From positions 1-64,000 of the forward strand of contig NZ_JBBMEJ010000016.1 of NCBI RefSeq assembly GCF_040096615.1: a stretch of DNA of 64,000 nucleotides. Direction: 5' to 3'. The first letter of the stretch is position 1; each line of letters opens with the position of its first letter. This document shows positions 8,550 through 16,896 of the stretch, piece by piece. The notes beneath the pieces are model-generated. The model did no database searches and had not been told where the DNA came from. It was given only the letters and a program-made list of their open reading frames with translations. The DNA is from Blautia_A aquisgranensis. Lineage in GTDB: Bacteria; Bacillota; Clostridia; Lachnospirales; Lachnospiraceae. Position numbers and translations under genes: made by a program.

Positions 8550-10709
8550 TCATTCATTAAGGTGTTCTTCTTTCCAGTGTTTCCATTTTCGGACAGCCTC
8601 AGGATTCTGTTTTTCCAGACGTTCTTCTAACTTTTTACGGCGCTGTTCCAGGCGTTCCAGCACCTCCGGATGCTCAGCCAGGATCTTTTCTTTCAGCTTG
8701 CCACGGCGCTTTTCCAGAAGATGCAGGATCAGTTTGCGGTCAGAGGTGAGCTCTTCCGGCAGCTCGTCCATATGTAATTCGATTCGTCGAAGTAGCTCGT
8801 CCTCATCCAGGACACCAAGACTGTGCCAGTTGTCCAGAAGCTCCTCGAAGCCTTCCTCGGAGAGACGTTTCACATCCGGAATCTGATGCAGCTGTTCTAT
8901 GATGTGGTGAACGGATTCCTCGATCTCTTTAACTGCATCGTCGCCAAAAGCCCAGGCAAACTCCTCCAGTGTGTTTTCTTCCTCGGCCGGAAGAAAAGCA
9001 ATGCTGCGGCGGAGAAGTTTTGCCTCGTCCTCTTTCGGAACATCCAGCTCATAAGGGGCCTCGATTCCTGCATCGTGGAGAGCTGCCAGAATGGTACGTC
9101 TTACCATGCCGTCTTTGATCATATGTCCGATTCCGAACTGGCGCAGCTGTTCATTGATCTGAGTGGAATGTTCAGTGAGATAAAAACGGATTCCACGTTT
9201 TTTGAGACTGGCTGCGATAGCCTCCAGACGGTCGGCAGCAGTGATATCGATGCTGTTTATGGCACTGGCATCTATGATCACAACCTTGGTATCTTTCCGG
9301 ATACTGTTCTCGATATCCTCCTGGAAGATCTTTACATTGGCGAAGAAAAGGTTCTCACTGAACCGGTAGATGATGACGCCCTTAATGGGATAAGCATAAC
9401 GGTTTCTTGAAAGATCAAAGTATGCATCTCTTCCCGGAATCATACCGCGGAAGGAGCGTGGCGGATTGGTAGCCTTGATGATCACTGCAACAAAAGAGAG
9501 CAGGATACCGATGATAACACCGTAAATGGTACCCAGGCAGAGGACGCTGAAGCCGGCAGCCATGAAAATATAGAATTCGGTTCTGCTCACTTTGAAAAGG
9601 CGGACAGCAAGGTGTGTTTCCACAACATCCATCAGAGCAGAGATTACAATGGCAGTCAGCACAGGAACAGGAAGATAACCGATAAAGCCTGTACAGAACA
9701 GAAGAATCAGAGCCATGGTGATACCGGCAGTGATGGAAACTGCCTGGGATTTTCCTCCGTACTGTTCGTTCAGGGAGGTACGGGAAATACTCCCATTCAC
9801 CGGGCAGCAGCCGACTGCTGCAGCTGCCACATTTCCGGCAGCGCAGGCCAGGATCTCCTGACGGTCATTCAGTTTATAATCATTACGGAATGCGAAAGTA
9901 TTCTCTGCAAGAAGAGTTTCAGCCATGATGACAACAGCAACCATAAGCCCACGTCCTGCAGCCTGGGTAAGATCAACATTTATGAGATCAGGGATCATCA
10001 GAGCCGGAAGCCCACGTTCTACAGACTGAAGAAGAACCACGCCTTTTTCATCCACATGAAAGACAACGGTTGCAAGAACACCAAGTGCCATGATTACAAT
10101 GGCCATGGGAAATTTCGGAGCCAGTTTCTTAAACAGGCGGATCAGAATGAGGGCACCAAGTCCCATACCAAGAGAAAGCCAGCTGATATTTTTTGCGGCA
10201 GCAAAGATATGTTCTGCCAGCTCCAGAAGCTCTCCGGATCCTGCAGGACTGCCCATAAGCTTGGGAATCTGCATCAGAATGATGGTTACGGCAATACCAC
10301 TAATGAAACCGCCCATAACCGGAGTGGAGATGAAATCTACGATACGGTCGGCGTGGAGTAGAAAGAACAAAAACAGCCAAAGCCCTGCAAACAGGGAAAT
10401 TGCAGGCACATAATTCATAGCTGCGTCAGATTCTGCTGCGATGCCGAGTGTGGACAAGGCACCACCTACAATGGCAGCAGGGGCAGCATCCACACCGAAG
10501 ATAAACTGTCTTGAGGTGGAAAACAGTGCAAAAAGCAAAATCGGCAGAACGGAGCCGTACAGACCGTACACAGCCGGGATACCGGAGATCTGTGCGTATC
10601 CCATGGAAATGGGAATGGAAACTGCAGCAATGATGATTCCGGAAAAAATATCCTTCAGAAGGTATTCCTTCCGGTAATTTCGCAATGTGGAAAACAGCGA
10701 AAGTTTCAT
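8550..10709 (-). CDS. SulP-family anion transporter with STAS domain and charged C-terminal extension
   Basis: The membrane core opens with a GIIIAAVSIPISMGYAQISG region typical of SulP/SLC26 sulfate, bicarbonate or dicarboxylate transporters, and a STAS domain follows (about residues 415-515, VVIIDASAINSID). Beyond it lies an extra block of roughly 190 residues: an acidic, helix-rich segment and then a Lys/Glu-rich coiled-coil-like tail (LEKRRGKLKEKI, LEQRRKKLEERLEKQ). The start is the ATG at 10709 with AAAGGA just upstream; an earlier ATG at 10802 lacks a ribosome site and would lengthen the N-terminus unusually. The substrate is unknown. Confidence 0.9.
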   Translation of the reverse strand: MKLSLFSTLRNYRKEYLLKDIFSGIIIAAVSIPISMGYAQISGIPAVYGLYGSVLPILLFALFSTSRQFIFGVDAAPAAIVGGALSTLGIAAESDAAMNYVPAISLFAGLWLFLFFLLHADRIVDFISTPVMGGFISGIAVTIILMQIPKLMGSPAGSGELLELAEHIFAAAKNISWLSLGMGLGALILIRLFKKLAPKFPMAIVIMALGVLATVVFHVDEKGVVLLQSVERGLPALMIPDLINVDLTQAAGRGLMVAVVIMAETLLAENTFAFRNDYKLNDRQEILACAAGNVAAAAVGCCPVNGSISRTSLNEQYGGKSQAVSITAGITMALILLFCTGFIGYLPVPVLTAIVISALMDVVETHLAVRLFKVSRTEFYIFMAAGFSVLCLGTIYGVIIGILLSFVAVIIKATNPPRSFRGMIPGRDAYFDLSRNRYAYPIKGVIIYRFSENLFFANVKIFQEDIENSIRKDTKVVIIDASAINSIDITAADRLEAIAASLKKRGIRFYLTEHSTQINEQLRQFGIGHMIKDGMVRRTILAALHDAGIEAPYELDVPKEDEAKLLRRSIAFLPAEEENTLEEFAWAFGDDAVKEIEESVHHIIEQLHQIPDVKRLSEEGFEELLDNWHSLGVLDEDELLRRIELHMDELPEELTSDRKLILHLLEKRRGKLKEKILAEHPEVLERLEQRRKKLEERLEKQNPEAVRKWKHWKEEHLNE

Positions 10710-10897
10710 ATGGTCACATCCTTTTCTGAAAAAATATGTTCTATTATATACCAAACAGCTTCCGGAGAAAAGAGAATCCTGTCTTTTGTATGAAGAAAGC
10801 ATGCTAAATGAAAAAGCGTGGACAAAGAATATCTGGCATATTATAATAAGTGCGGATTAGAGTAAAAATATCTGTGAAAGAAAGGTTAGAAATATAT

Positions 10898-11980
10898 ATG
10901 AAAAAAGCAATCATAGCAATGAGCGGTGGAGTGGACAGTTCCGTGGCAGCTCTTCTTACAAAGGAATCCGGTGACGAGTGTATCGGAGCAACCATGAAAC
11001 TTTATAATAATGAGGATATCGGCGTTCATCGGGAAAAGAGCTGCTGTTCCCTGGATGATGTGGAGGATGCCAGAAGCGTAGCCTATCAGATGGATATGCC
11101 ATATTATGTATTTAATTTTACAGCGGATTTCCACACAGAGGTAATGGATCGTTTCGTGGAAGCTTATGAAAACGGCTGCACACCGAATCCGTGTATTGAC
11201 TGTAACCGCTATCTGAAATTTGACAAGCTGTTTCACCGTATGCAGGAGATCGGCTACGACTATATTGTGACAGGTCATTATGCAAGGGTAGAATATGATG
11301 CGGACAGAGACCGTTACATTCTGAAAAAAGCGGTAGATGATACGAAGGATCAGTCTTACGTGCTTTATATGCTGACGCAGGAGCAGCTGGCTCATGTGAA
11401 GCTTCCGCTTGGAGGACTCAGAAAGGATCAGGTACGTGTGATCGCAGAGGAGCATGGCTTTATCAATGCCAGAAAGCATGACAGCCAGGATATCTGTTTC
11501 GTACCGGACGGAGACTATGCGAAATTCATAGAAAAATATACAGGAAAGAAAACACCGGAGGGTGATTTTGTAGATAAAGAAGGAAAATATATCGGACGCC
11601 ATAAGGGAATCATCCATTACACTATCGGCCAGCGTCGCGGTCTTGGAATCCCGGCAGCCAGCCGTCTTTATGTTTGTGAGATCTCTCCGAAAACCAATAC
11701 TGTAGTATTAGGTGATAACAGTGATCTTTTCAGCAGTGAACTGGAAGCTGACAGTGTAAATCTGATCTCTGTGGCAGATTTAAGTGAGCCTAAGAGAGTT
11801 ACCGCAAAGATCCGCTACCGTCATAAAGAGCAACCTGCAATTGCATGGCAGACACCGGATGGTATCCTTCATGTGAGGTTCGATGAGCCTCAGAGAGCCA
11901 TCACAAAAGGCCAGGCAGTAGTAATGTATGACGGAAATGAGGTTGTAGGTGGTGGCGTTATAAATAAAATCTATAACTAG
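10898..11980 (+). CDS. mnmA: tRNA-specific 2-thiouridylase MnmA
   Basis: MnmA makes 2-thiouridine at the wobble position of Lys, Glu and Gln tRNAs, taking sulfur from a cysteine desulfurase relay. The 360-residue protein has the PP-loop SGGVDSS for ATP activation, the catalytic cysteine in NPCIDCNRYLKF and the second cysteine in DSQDICFV. The ATG at 10898, just before KKAIIAMSGG, is preferred over one at 10850. The next gene, metY, also handles sulfur, but a strong promoter lies between them. Confidence 0.95.
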   Translation: MKKAIIAMSGGVDSSVAALLTKESGDECIGATMKLYNNEDIGVHREKSCCSLDDVEDARSVAYQMDMPYYVFNFTADFHTEVMDRFVEAYENGCTPNPCIDCNRYLKFDKLFHRMQEIGYDYIVTGHYARVEYDADRDRYILKKAVDDTKDQSYVLYMLTQEQLAHVKLPLGGLRKDQVRVIAEEHGFINARKHDSQDICFVPDGDYAKFIEKYTGKKTPEGDFVDKEGKYIGRHKGIIHYTIGQRRGLGIPAASRLYVCEISPKTNTVVLGDNSDLFSSELEADSVNLISVADLSEPKRVTAKIRYRHKEQPAIAWQTPDGILHVRFDEPQRAITKGQAVVMYDGNEVVGGGVINKIYN

Positions 11981-12018
11981 TCATAAATAAAGGTGAGAAC
12001 CTAAATAGATAAACCCCA

Positions 12019-12047
12019 TTGACATACTAGGAAAAGGGTGATATGAT
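12019..12047 (+). promoter_or_regulatory. Promoter for the Cys leader and metY
   Basis: A near-consensus sigma-A promoter is present: TTGACA at 12019-12024, a 17-bp spacer, and TATGAT at 12042-12047. The -10 sits in an inverted repeat, ATGAT-TGC-ATCAT (12043-12055), which could be a repressor operator. Transcription would start near 12054, leaving a leader of about 190 nt before metY. Confidence 0.8.
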
Positions 12048-12109
12048 TGCATCATCAAAAAACGGAGCACACAAAACAAGGTGAGCAACGTGATGATCAG
12101 GAGGAAATC

Positions 12110-12175
12110 ATGAAGGTTTTACAGAAGTCAACAAGGGTGTTTATCGAAGAAAAGCGAATGTGTTGTTGTCGCTGA
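12110..12175 (+). CDS. Putative cysteine-sensing leader peptide upstream of metY
   Basis: A 21-codon ORF starts with ATG at 12110, five nt after a perfect AGGAGG (12099-12104). It ends in Arg-Met-Cys-Cys-Cys-Arg and a TGA, with three consecutive TGT codons at 12161-12169 flanked by rare Arg codons CGA and CGC. The Cys codons sit in the loop of a small AGCGA/TCGCT stem (12153-12157 with 12169-12173). A second pairing is possible between ATGATCA (12093-12099, touching the leader ribosome site) and TGATCAT (12184-12190). The ORF ends 72 nt before metY. I infer that ribosome pausing at Cys codons reports Cys-tRNA levels to metY. No obvious intrinsic terminator lies in between, so the readout could be translational or Rho-linked. 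Confidence 0.7.
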   Translation: MKVLQKSTRVFIEEKRMCCCR

Positions 12176-12247
12176 TAAGCAGATGATCATAAGATAAGAA
12201 ATTACTATTTTACCGAATATAAGAATAAAAGAAAAGAGGACAAACAC

Positions 12248-13555
12248 ATGAGCAAAATTACAAGAGATCAGAGAAAATTCAAATTTGAGACATTACAACT
12301 TCACGTAGGACAGGAGCAGCCGGATCCGGTTACTGATGCAAGAGCAGTGCCGATCTATCAGACATCTTCCTATGTATTCCGCAACTGCGATCATGCAGCA
12401 GCTCGTTTCGGACTTGCAGATGCAGGTAACATCTACGGACGTCTTACAAACCCGACAGAGGATGTTTTTGAGAAGAGAATCGCAGCACTTGAGGGTGGCT
12501 CCGCAGCACTTGCAGTAGCATCCGGTGCAGCAGCTATCACATACACCATTGAGAACCTTGCACAGCAGGGAGATCACATTGTAGCAGCCAAGAACATCTA
12601 CGGTGGAACAACAAACCTTCTTGAACATACACTTCCGGCATACGGAATCACAACAACATTTGTTGATGTATTCAATCTTGAGGAAGTAGAGAATGCGATC
12701 CAGGAGAACACCAAGGCAGTTTACATCGAGACTCTTGGAAATCCGAACTCTGATGTAGTAGATATCGAGGCACTTGCAAAGATCGCCCATGCACACAAGA
12801 TTCCGCTTGTTGTAGATAACACATTTGCAACACCTTACCTTGTAAGACCGATCGAGTACGGCGCTGATATCGTTGTTCATTCCGCAACAAAATTCATCGG
12901 TGGACACGGAACAACAATCGGTGGTGTTATCGTAGAAAGCGGTAAATTTGACTGGGAGGCTTCCGGTAAATTCGCATCTCTTACAGAGCCGAACCCAAGC
13001 TACCATGGAGTAAGCTTCACAAAAGCATGCGGACCGGCAGCATTTGTTACAAAGATCCGTGCAATCCTTCTTCGTGACACAGGTGCGACAATCTCTCCGG
13101 TAAGCTCATTCATCTTCCTTCAGGGACTTGAGACACTGTCTCTTCGTGTAGAGCGTCACGTTGAGAACGCGCTGAAGGTTGTACAGTACCTGAACAATCA
13201 TCCGCAGGTAGAGAAGGTTCATCATCCGTCTGTATCCACAGATCCGAGCCAGCAGGAGCTCTACAAGAAGTACTTCCCGAATGGTGGTGGTTCCATCTTT
13301 ACATTCGAGATCAAGGGAGATGCACAGAAAGCAAAAGATTTCATTGATAACCTTGAGCTGTTCTCACTCCTTGCTAATGTTGCCGATGTAAAATCTCTTG
13401 TTATCCATCCGGCTACAACAACACACAGCCAGTGCACAGAGGAAGAGCTTCTTGATCAGGGAATCAAGCCAAACACAATCCGTCTTTCCATCGGAACTGA
13501 GAATATCGATGATATCATTCAGGATCTTGATGAGGCATTCAAGGCTGTTAAATAA
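12248..13555 (+). CDS. metY: O-acetylhomoserine (thiol)-lyase / cysteine synthase family
   Basis: This PLP enzyme of the Cys/Met metabolism family makes homocysteine from O-acetylhomoserine and sulfide. The 435-residue length fits MetY rather than the shorter (about 380-residue) MetB/MetC enzymes. The PLP lysine is in HSATKFIGGHGTTIGG, and KNIYGGTTNLLEHTLP and the YGRLTNPT start motif are typical of MetY. AGAGG lies 9 nt before the ATG. It appears to be transcribed alone, from a promoter about 200 bp upstream, through a Cys-codon leader peptide, and ends at a terminator. Confidence 0.93.
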   Translation: MSKITRDQRKFKFETLQLHVGQEQPDPVTDARAVPIYQTSSYVFRNCDHAAARFGLADAGNIYGRLTNPTEDVFEKRIAALEGGSAALAVASGAAAITYTIENLAQQGDHIVAAKNIYGGTTNLLEHTLPAYGITTTFVDVFNLEEVENAIQENTKAVYIETLGNPNSDVVDIEALAKIAHAHKIPLVVDNTFATPYLVRPIEYGADIVVHSATKFIGGHGTTIGGVIVESGKFDWEASGKFASLTEPNPSYHGVSFTKACGPAAFVTKIRAILLRDTGATISPVSSFIFLQGLETLSLRVERHVENALKVVQYLNNHPQVEKVHHPSVSTDPSQQELYKKYFPNGGGSIFTFEIKGDAQKAKDFIDNLELFSLLANVADVKSLVIHPATTTHSQCTEEELLDQGIKPNTIRLSIGTENIDDIIQDLDEAFKAVK

Positions 13556-13599
13556 GTTTTTACCCATACCTTCTATATATATTAATAGCACAGGGCTGA

Positions 13600-13641
13600 T
13601 CAGCACCGGGATATATATCCCCGGTGCTGATTTTCTGTTTT
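13600..13641 (+). terminator. Intrinsic terminator after metY
   Basis: A stem of 11 bp (TCAGCACCGGG at 13600-13610 with CCCGGTGCTGA at 13620-13630) is followed by TTTTCTGTTTT. It lies 45 bp after metY, and the convergent pdaA gene stops just beyond it. Confidence 0.88.
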
Positions 13642-13657
13642 ATAAAAATACTCTGTA

Positions 13658-14470
13658 TTATGCAGATTTACAGAGATCTTCCAGCGTTCCGAAGGTATAA
13701 CCCATTTCCTCCCATTTTGTCAGCAGTTCATCCAGGATAGAAGCGTTCGTGGAGGAAGTACTGTGCAGCAGTACAATAGCACCTGGATGGATCCGTCCCA
13801 GAAGTTTCTCAAAAGCTTCTTCTTTTGTCGGCTGCTTATCCTGATACCAGTCTACATAGGCCAGACTCCAGAAAAATGTTTGATAACCAAGATCCTTTGC
13901 CATCTGGAGATTTTCAATACTGTAGATACCCTGTGGAGGGCGGTAGAATTTCAACATGTCTTTTCCGGTTGCTTCCTTATATAAAATTTCCACATCCTGA
14001 AGCTGTTTCTGGAAATCTTCTTTTGTGGAAATACCGGTCATGTCCGGATGGGTCATCGTGTGATTTCCGATGGTATGCCCCTGTGCGATAATTTCCCGGA
14101 TCAGCTCCGGCTTTTCCCGGATCAGCGTTCCCACAACAAAAAAAGTGGCATGAACCTGATGCTTATGTAAGGCATCCAGAATCGCAGGGGTGTTGCCATT
14201 ATCATATCCGGCATCAAAAGTAAGGTAGAGGATTTTTTTATCGGTGTTCTGTGCGTACCAGGCATTATACCGGGAAAGCTCTTCGATGGAAGCGTTGCCG
14301 GTGGGACGTTTACCTTCTTCCTGAAAACTTAAGCCCCAGTTTTCACTTTGGGCAGACAGTGAGACAGATGCTGGTTTACTGGCTCTGGAACAGGCTTTTC
14401 CTATAAGACAGCCGATGGCGAATGCCATGATAAAGAAAAAGATGAGACGGTAGAGATGCTTTAACTTCAT
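13658..14470 (-). CDS. pdaA: Polysaccharide deacetylase, PdaA-like (peptidoglycan muramic-acid deacetylase)
   Basis: The 270-residue protein has an N-terminal membrane anchor (about residues 7-25, LIFFFIMAFAIGCLIG) and a NodB-homology domain. Motif 1 is TFDAGYDNG and motif 2 is GHTIGNHTMTHPDM with the zinc-binding His pair. Later motifs are FYRPPQG and the C-terminal LLHS. TFDAGY and the overall layout match PdaA, which makes muramic-delta-lactam in the spore cortex. The 270-bp region upstream holds a repeat-bearing RNA unit ending in a terminator, so this gene may be controlled by read-through or have its own promoter. Confidence 0.85.
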   Translation of the reverse strand: MKLKHLYRLIFFFIMAFAIGCLIGKACSRASKPASVSLSAQSENWGLSFQEEGKRPTGNASIEELSRYNAWYAQNTDKKILYLTFDAGYDNGNTPAILDALHKHQVHATFFVVGTLIREKPELIREIIAQGHTIGNHTMTHPDMTGISTKEDFQKQLQDVEILYKEATGKDMLKFYRPPQGIYSIENLQMAKDLGYQTFFWSLAYVDWYQDKQPTKEEAFEKLLGRIHPGAIVLLHSTSSTNASILDELLTKWEEMGYTFGTLEDLCKSA

Positions 14471-14529
14471 AAGAACCTCAAAAAAGCAGGGTTATTAGTA
14501 AGCATATGAAGGAAGAGAAGAGATATGAC

Positions 14530-14578
14530 ATAAAAAATAAGAGCCATCAGCGATTGATTTCTTCTGCCGATGACTCTT
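14530..14578 (-). terminator. Intrinsic terminator upstream of pdaA
   Basis: Reading the minus strand, a 12-13-bp stem (plus-strand 14566-14578 with 14539-14551, G-U pairs included) is followed by UAUUUUUUAU. It ends the repeat-bearing transcript about 60 bp before the pdaA start, so it is either the 3' end of a small RNA or an attenuator. Confidence 0.8.
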
Positions 14579-14592
14579 CTAATTTTCAGTAT

Positions 14593-14775
14593 CCAATGGA
14601 ATATACCTCTCATTTCTTAGATTTAAAACTTATACGGAATTAAAATTTACGTTCTCGGTGGTCCGTACCTCCCTGTTTTAATTATGATGGAAAATCTTTA
14701 AATCTTCTGGTGGTCTGTACCTCTCTTTCTTAGATTATAAAAAACTGATTATGTTTTCGGTGGGTTCACGCTCCT
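14593..14775 (-). ncRNA. Putative small RNA or leader with four tandem SD-like repeat units
   Basis: On the minus strand four related units occur: 14775-14759, 14725-14709, 14673-14657 and about 14609-14593, at spacings of 50, 52 and 64 bp. The best two read GAGGTACRGACCACC. The first is AGGAGCGTGAACCCACC and the fourth is degenerate. The sequence TTTCTTAGATT also recurs beside two units. A minus-strand promoter stands just upstream and a terminator just downstream, giving a transcript of about 280 nt. No unit has a well-placed start codon after its SD-like motif, so the units are probably non-coding. I do not recognise the family. Confidence 0.55.
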
Positions 14776-14820
14776 TTTTGATTTATTTTTTGTTTTCCGT
14801 TTGTTTTATTTGATGATTAA

Positions 14821-14849
14821 ACTATAACAGATAAAAACGATATTGTCAA
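14821..14849 (-). promoter_or_regulatory. Minus-strand promoter for the four-repeat RNA
   Basis: Read on the minus strand: TTGACA (plus 14844-14849), a 17-bp spacer, then TATAGT (plus 14821-14826). Transcription would start near 14814 and run into the repeats. Confidence 0.75.
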
Positions 14850-15069
14850 TACTGAATTTGAAAAACAATAAAAATAAATTAAAAGATAAAAATAATAAGA
14901 ATATAATATATAAAATATTCTGAAAACAGCCAAGAATACCTGTTTTGTTGTTCTTGTGACGTATATAACGAATCTCTTTCGGACAAGATAACTTTATGAA
15001 CATAAGAAAAGAGCTGCACTTAAAAGACGGTAGTTTATATGAATTATTATCTTCAAGGAGGGAAAGCTT

Positions 15070-16419
15070 ATGCTACGTTATCTGCCTGTTCGAAAGGTTC
15101 ACGCAAGACAAGTTCTGGATTCCCGGGGAAATCCCACGGTGGAAGCGGAGGTAACGGTTGGAGAAGGAATCATAGGGATTAATGGATATACGGGAAGAGC
15201 CATGGTACCATCTGGTGCTTCTACAGGGAAATTCGAAGCCCGGGAGCTGCGGGATGGAGACAGGACGGAATATATTGGTCTGGGAGTAAAAAAAGCAGTG
15301 GAGAATGTTAATACACGCCTGGCAGATGCTATTGTCGGAGAAAATGCACTGAATCAGGCGTGGATCGATCATCTTCTGATCGAGACGGATGGTACGGAAA
15401 ACAAAAGCAGTGCAGGTGCCAATGCAACGTTGGCAGTATCTCTGGCCGTGGCCCGGGCGGCAGCCGGTGCACTTCGGATTCCGCTGTATCAGTATCTGGG
15501 TGGCTGCCATACCATGCAGCTTCCGGTGCCGATGATGAATATCTTAAATGGAGGAAAGCATGCAGACAATACGGTGGATCTTCAGGAATTCATGATCATG
15601 CCGGTAGGCGCAGGCTGTCTGGAAACAGGAATTCGCATGTGCGCGGAGGTTTATCAGCACCTGAAACTGCTTCTTCGTGAAAAAGGTCTTTCTACTGCGG
15701 TTGGAGATGAGGGCGGTTTTGCTCCGGATCTTGCTGATTCAGAGGAAGTACTCACATTGATTGTTCATGCCATAGAAAAGGCAGGATATAAGCCAGGCGA
15801 AGAGATTTCCATTGCCATTGATGCAGCTTCCAGTGAATTATATGATGAGGAAAAAGGAGCGTATTTTTTCCCGGGAGAGAGTCGCATGAAAGGGGAAAAG
15901 ATCTACCGGGATGCCAGAGAGATGACAACTTATTATGAAAAGCTGGCGGAAAAATTTCCGATCGTGTCCATTGAAGATGGTCTCTGGGAGGATGACTGGG
16001 AAGGCTGGCAGCACCTTACAGAGCATCTTGGAAAAAAGATTCAGCTGGTTGGAGATGATCTGTTTGTTACGAATATCAAGCGTCTGCATTGCGGCATACA
16101 GCTTGGCGCAGCCAATGCGATCCTGATTAAGGTAAATCAGATCGGAACCCTGACAGAAACACTGGATGCAGTGGAAATGGCGCATCATGCGGGATATCGT
16201 GCAGTAATCTCCCACAGATCCGGTGAAACAGAGGATTCTTTCATTGCAGATCTGGCAGTTGCATGTGGAACCGGTCAGATCAAAACCGGTGCGCCATGCC
16301 GTTCAGACAGGAATGCCAAGTATAACCAGCTGCTTCGGATTCATGAACAGTTAGGTTCTCTTGGACGTTATCGCGATCCTTTTACCAGTGAAAAGCAGAA
16401 AAAGCCCCACATAAAATAA
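15070..16419 (+). CDS. eno: Enolase
   Basis: Enolase interconverts 2-phosphoglycerate and phosphoenolpyruvate in glycolysis. The 449-residue protein has SGASTGKFEA, the proton-donor region VGDEGGFAPD, metal ligands in SIEDGLWEDDW and VGDDLFVTN, the catalytic Lys in AILIKVNQIGT and SHRSGETED. A few extra residues near the N-terminus (EGIIGINGYTG) lengthen the first loop relative to most enolases. AAGGAGG lies 9 nt before the ATG. The gene is on its own rather than with other glycolytic genes. Confidence 0.96.
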   Translation: MLRYLPVRKVHARQVLDSRGNPTVEAEVTVGEGIIGINGYTGRAMVPSGASTGKFEARELRDGDRTEYIGLGVKKAVENVNTRLADAIVGENALNQAWIDHLLIETDGTENKSSAGANATLAVSLAVARAAAGALRIPLYQYLGGCHTMQLPVPMMNILNGGKHADNTVDLQEFMIMPVGAGCLETGIRMCAEVYQHLKLLLREKGLSTAVGDEGGFAPDLADSEEVLTLIVHAIEKAGYKPGEEISIAIDAASSELYDEEKGAYFFPGESRMKGEKIYRDAREMTTYYEKLAEKFPIVSIEDGLWEDDWEGWQHLTEHLGKKIQLVGDDLFVTNIKRLHCGIQLGAANAILIKVNQIGTLTETLDAVEMAHHAGYRAVISHRSGETEDSFIADLAVACGTGQIKTGAPCRSDRNAKYNQLLRIHEQLGSLGRYRDPFTSEKQKKPHIK

Positions 16420-16489
16420 ACGAAAAATGGTTGAAATCCGGTATCAGCTATGGTAAAATAACCTCTAGTTGATTAGGAGGTGTAACCGC

Positions 16490-16723
16490 GTGAATATTTT
16501 GAAGATTATTCTGACTGTAATTTATGCAATAGATTGTATCGCTCTGACTGTTGTCGTACTGATGCAGGAGGGCAAGCAGCAGGGTCTGGGCTCTATCGCC
16601 GGAGTAGCTGATACCTATTGGGGCAGAAATAAAGGACGTTCCATGGAAGGTGGCCTCGTAAGAGGTACCATTATCATGGCAGTGATTTTCTTTGTACTGT
16701 CAGTTGTACTGAACATTATCTGA
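16490..16723 (+). CDS. secG: Preprotein translocase subunit SecG
   Basis: SecG is the small membrane partner of SecYEG. The 77-residue protein has two transmembrane helices (about residues 3-22 and 55-75) around the conserved linker LMQEGKQQGLGSIAG. A GTG start at 16490 fits a strong AGGAGG at 16475-16480, nine nt upstream; the ribosome site itself lies inside the longer open frame from 16469, excluding that start. A terminator follows before rnr. Confidence 0.92.
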   Translation: MNILKIILTVIYAIDCIALTVVVLMQEGKQQGLGSIAGVADTYWGRNKGRSMEGGLVRGTIIMAVIFFVLSVVLNII

Positions 16724-16754
16724 TCGGTAAGTGATTACCGGGATGGAAGGTGGG

Positions 16755-16826
16755 AACACTCTTGCTGCGTTAGCATGCAGAAGAAACTCGTGAGGGTCTT
16801 CTTTTGTTAATCAGCAGGAGTGTTTT
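16755..16826 (+). terminator. Intrinsic terminator after secG
   Basis: AACACTCTTGCTG (16755-16767) pairs with CAGCAGGAGTGTT (16812-16824), with one G-U pair, and runs into a T stretch. A smaller GAAGA/TCTTC stem lies in the large loop. Confidence 0.8.
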
Positions 16827-16896
16827 TGCGTTGACATAAGGGTTACGGAGAATACCTCCGAAAGTGTAACAGAACATAGAATGAAACGGAGAAATT

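Noticed and set aside
9612..10361. A 249-residue plus-strand frame inside the SulP gene
   Set aside because: Shadow of the SulP gene on the opposite strand; no ribosome site or domain.
12001..12247. A possible SAM (S-box) riboswitch or T-box before metY
   Set aside because: No S-box core or TGGTACCGCG motif is present; only the Cys leader ORF is supported.
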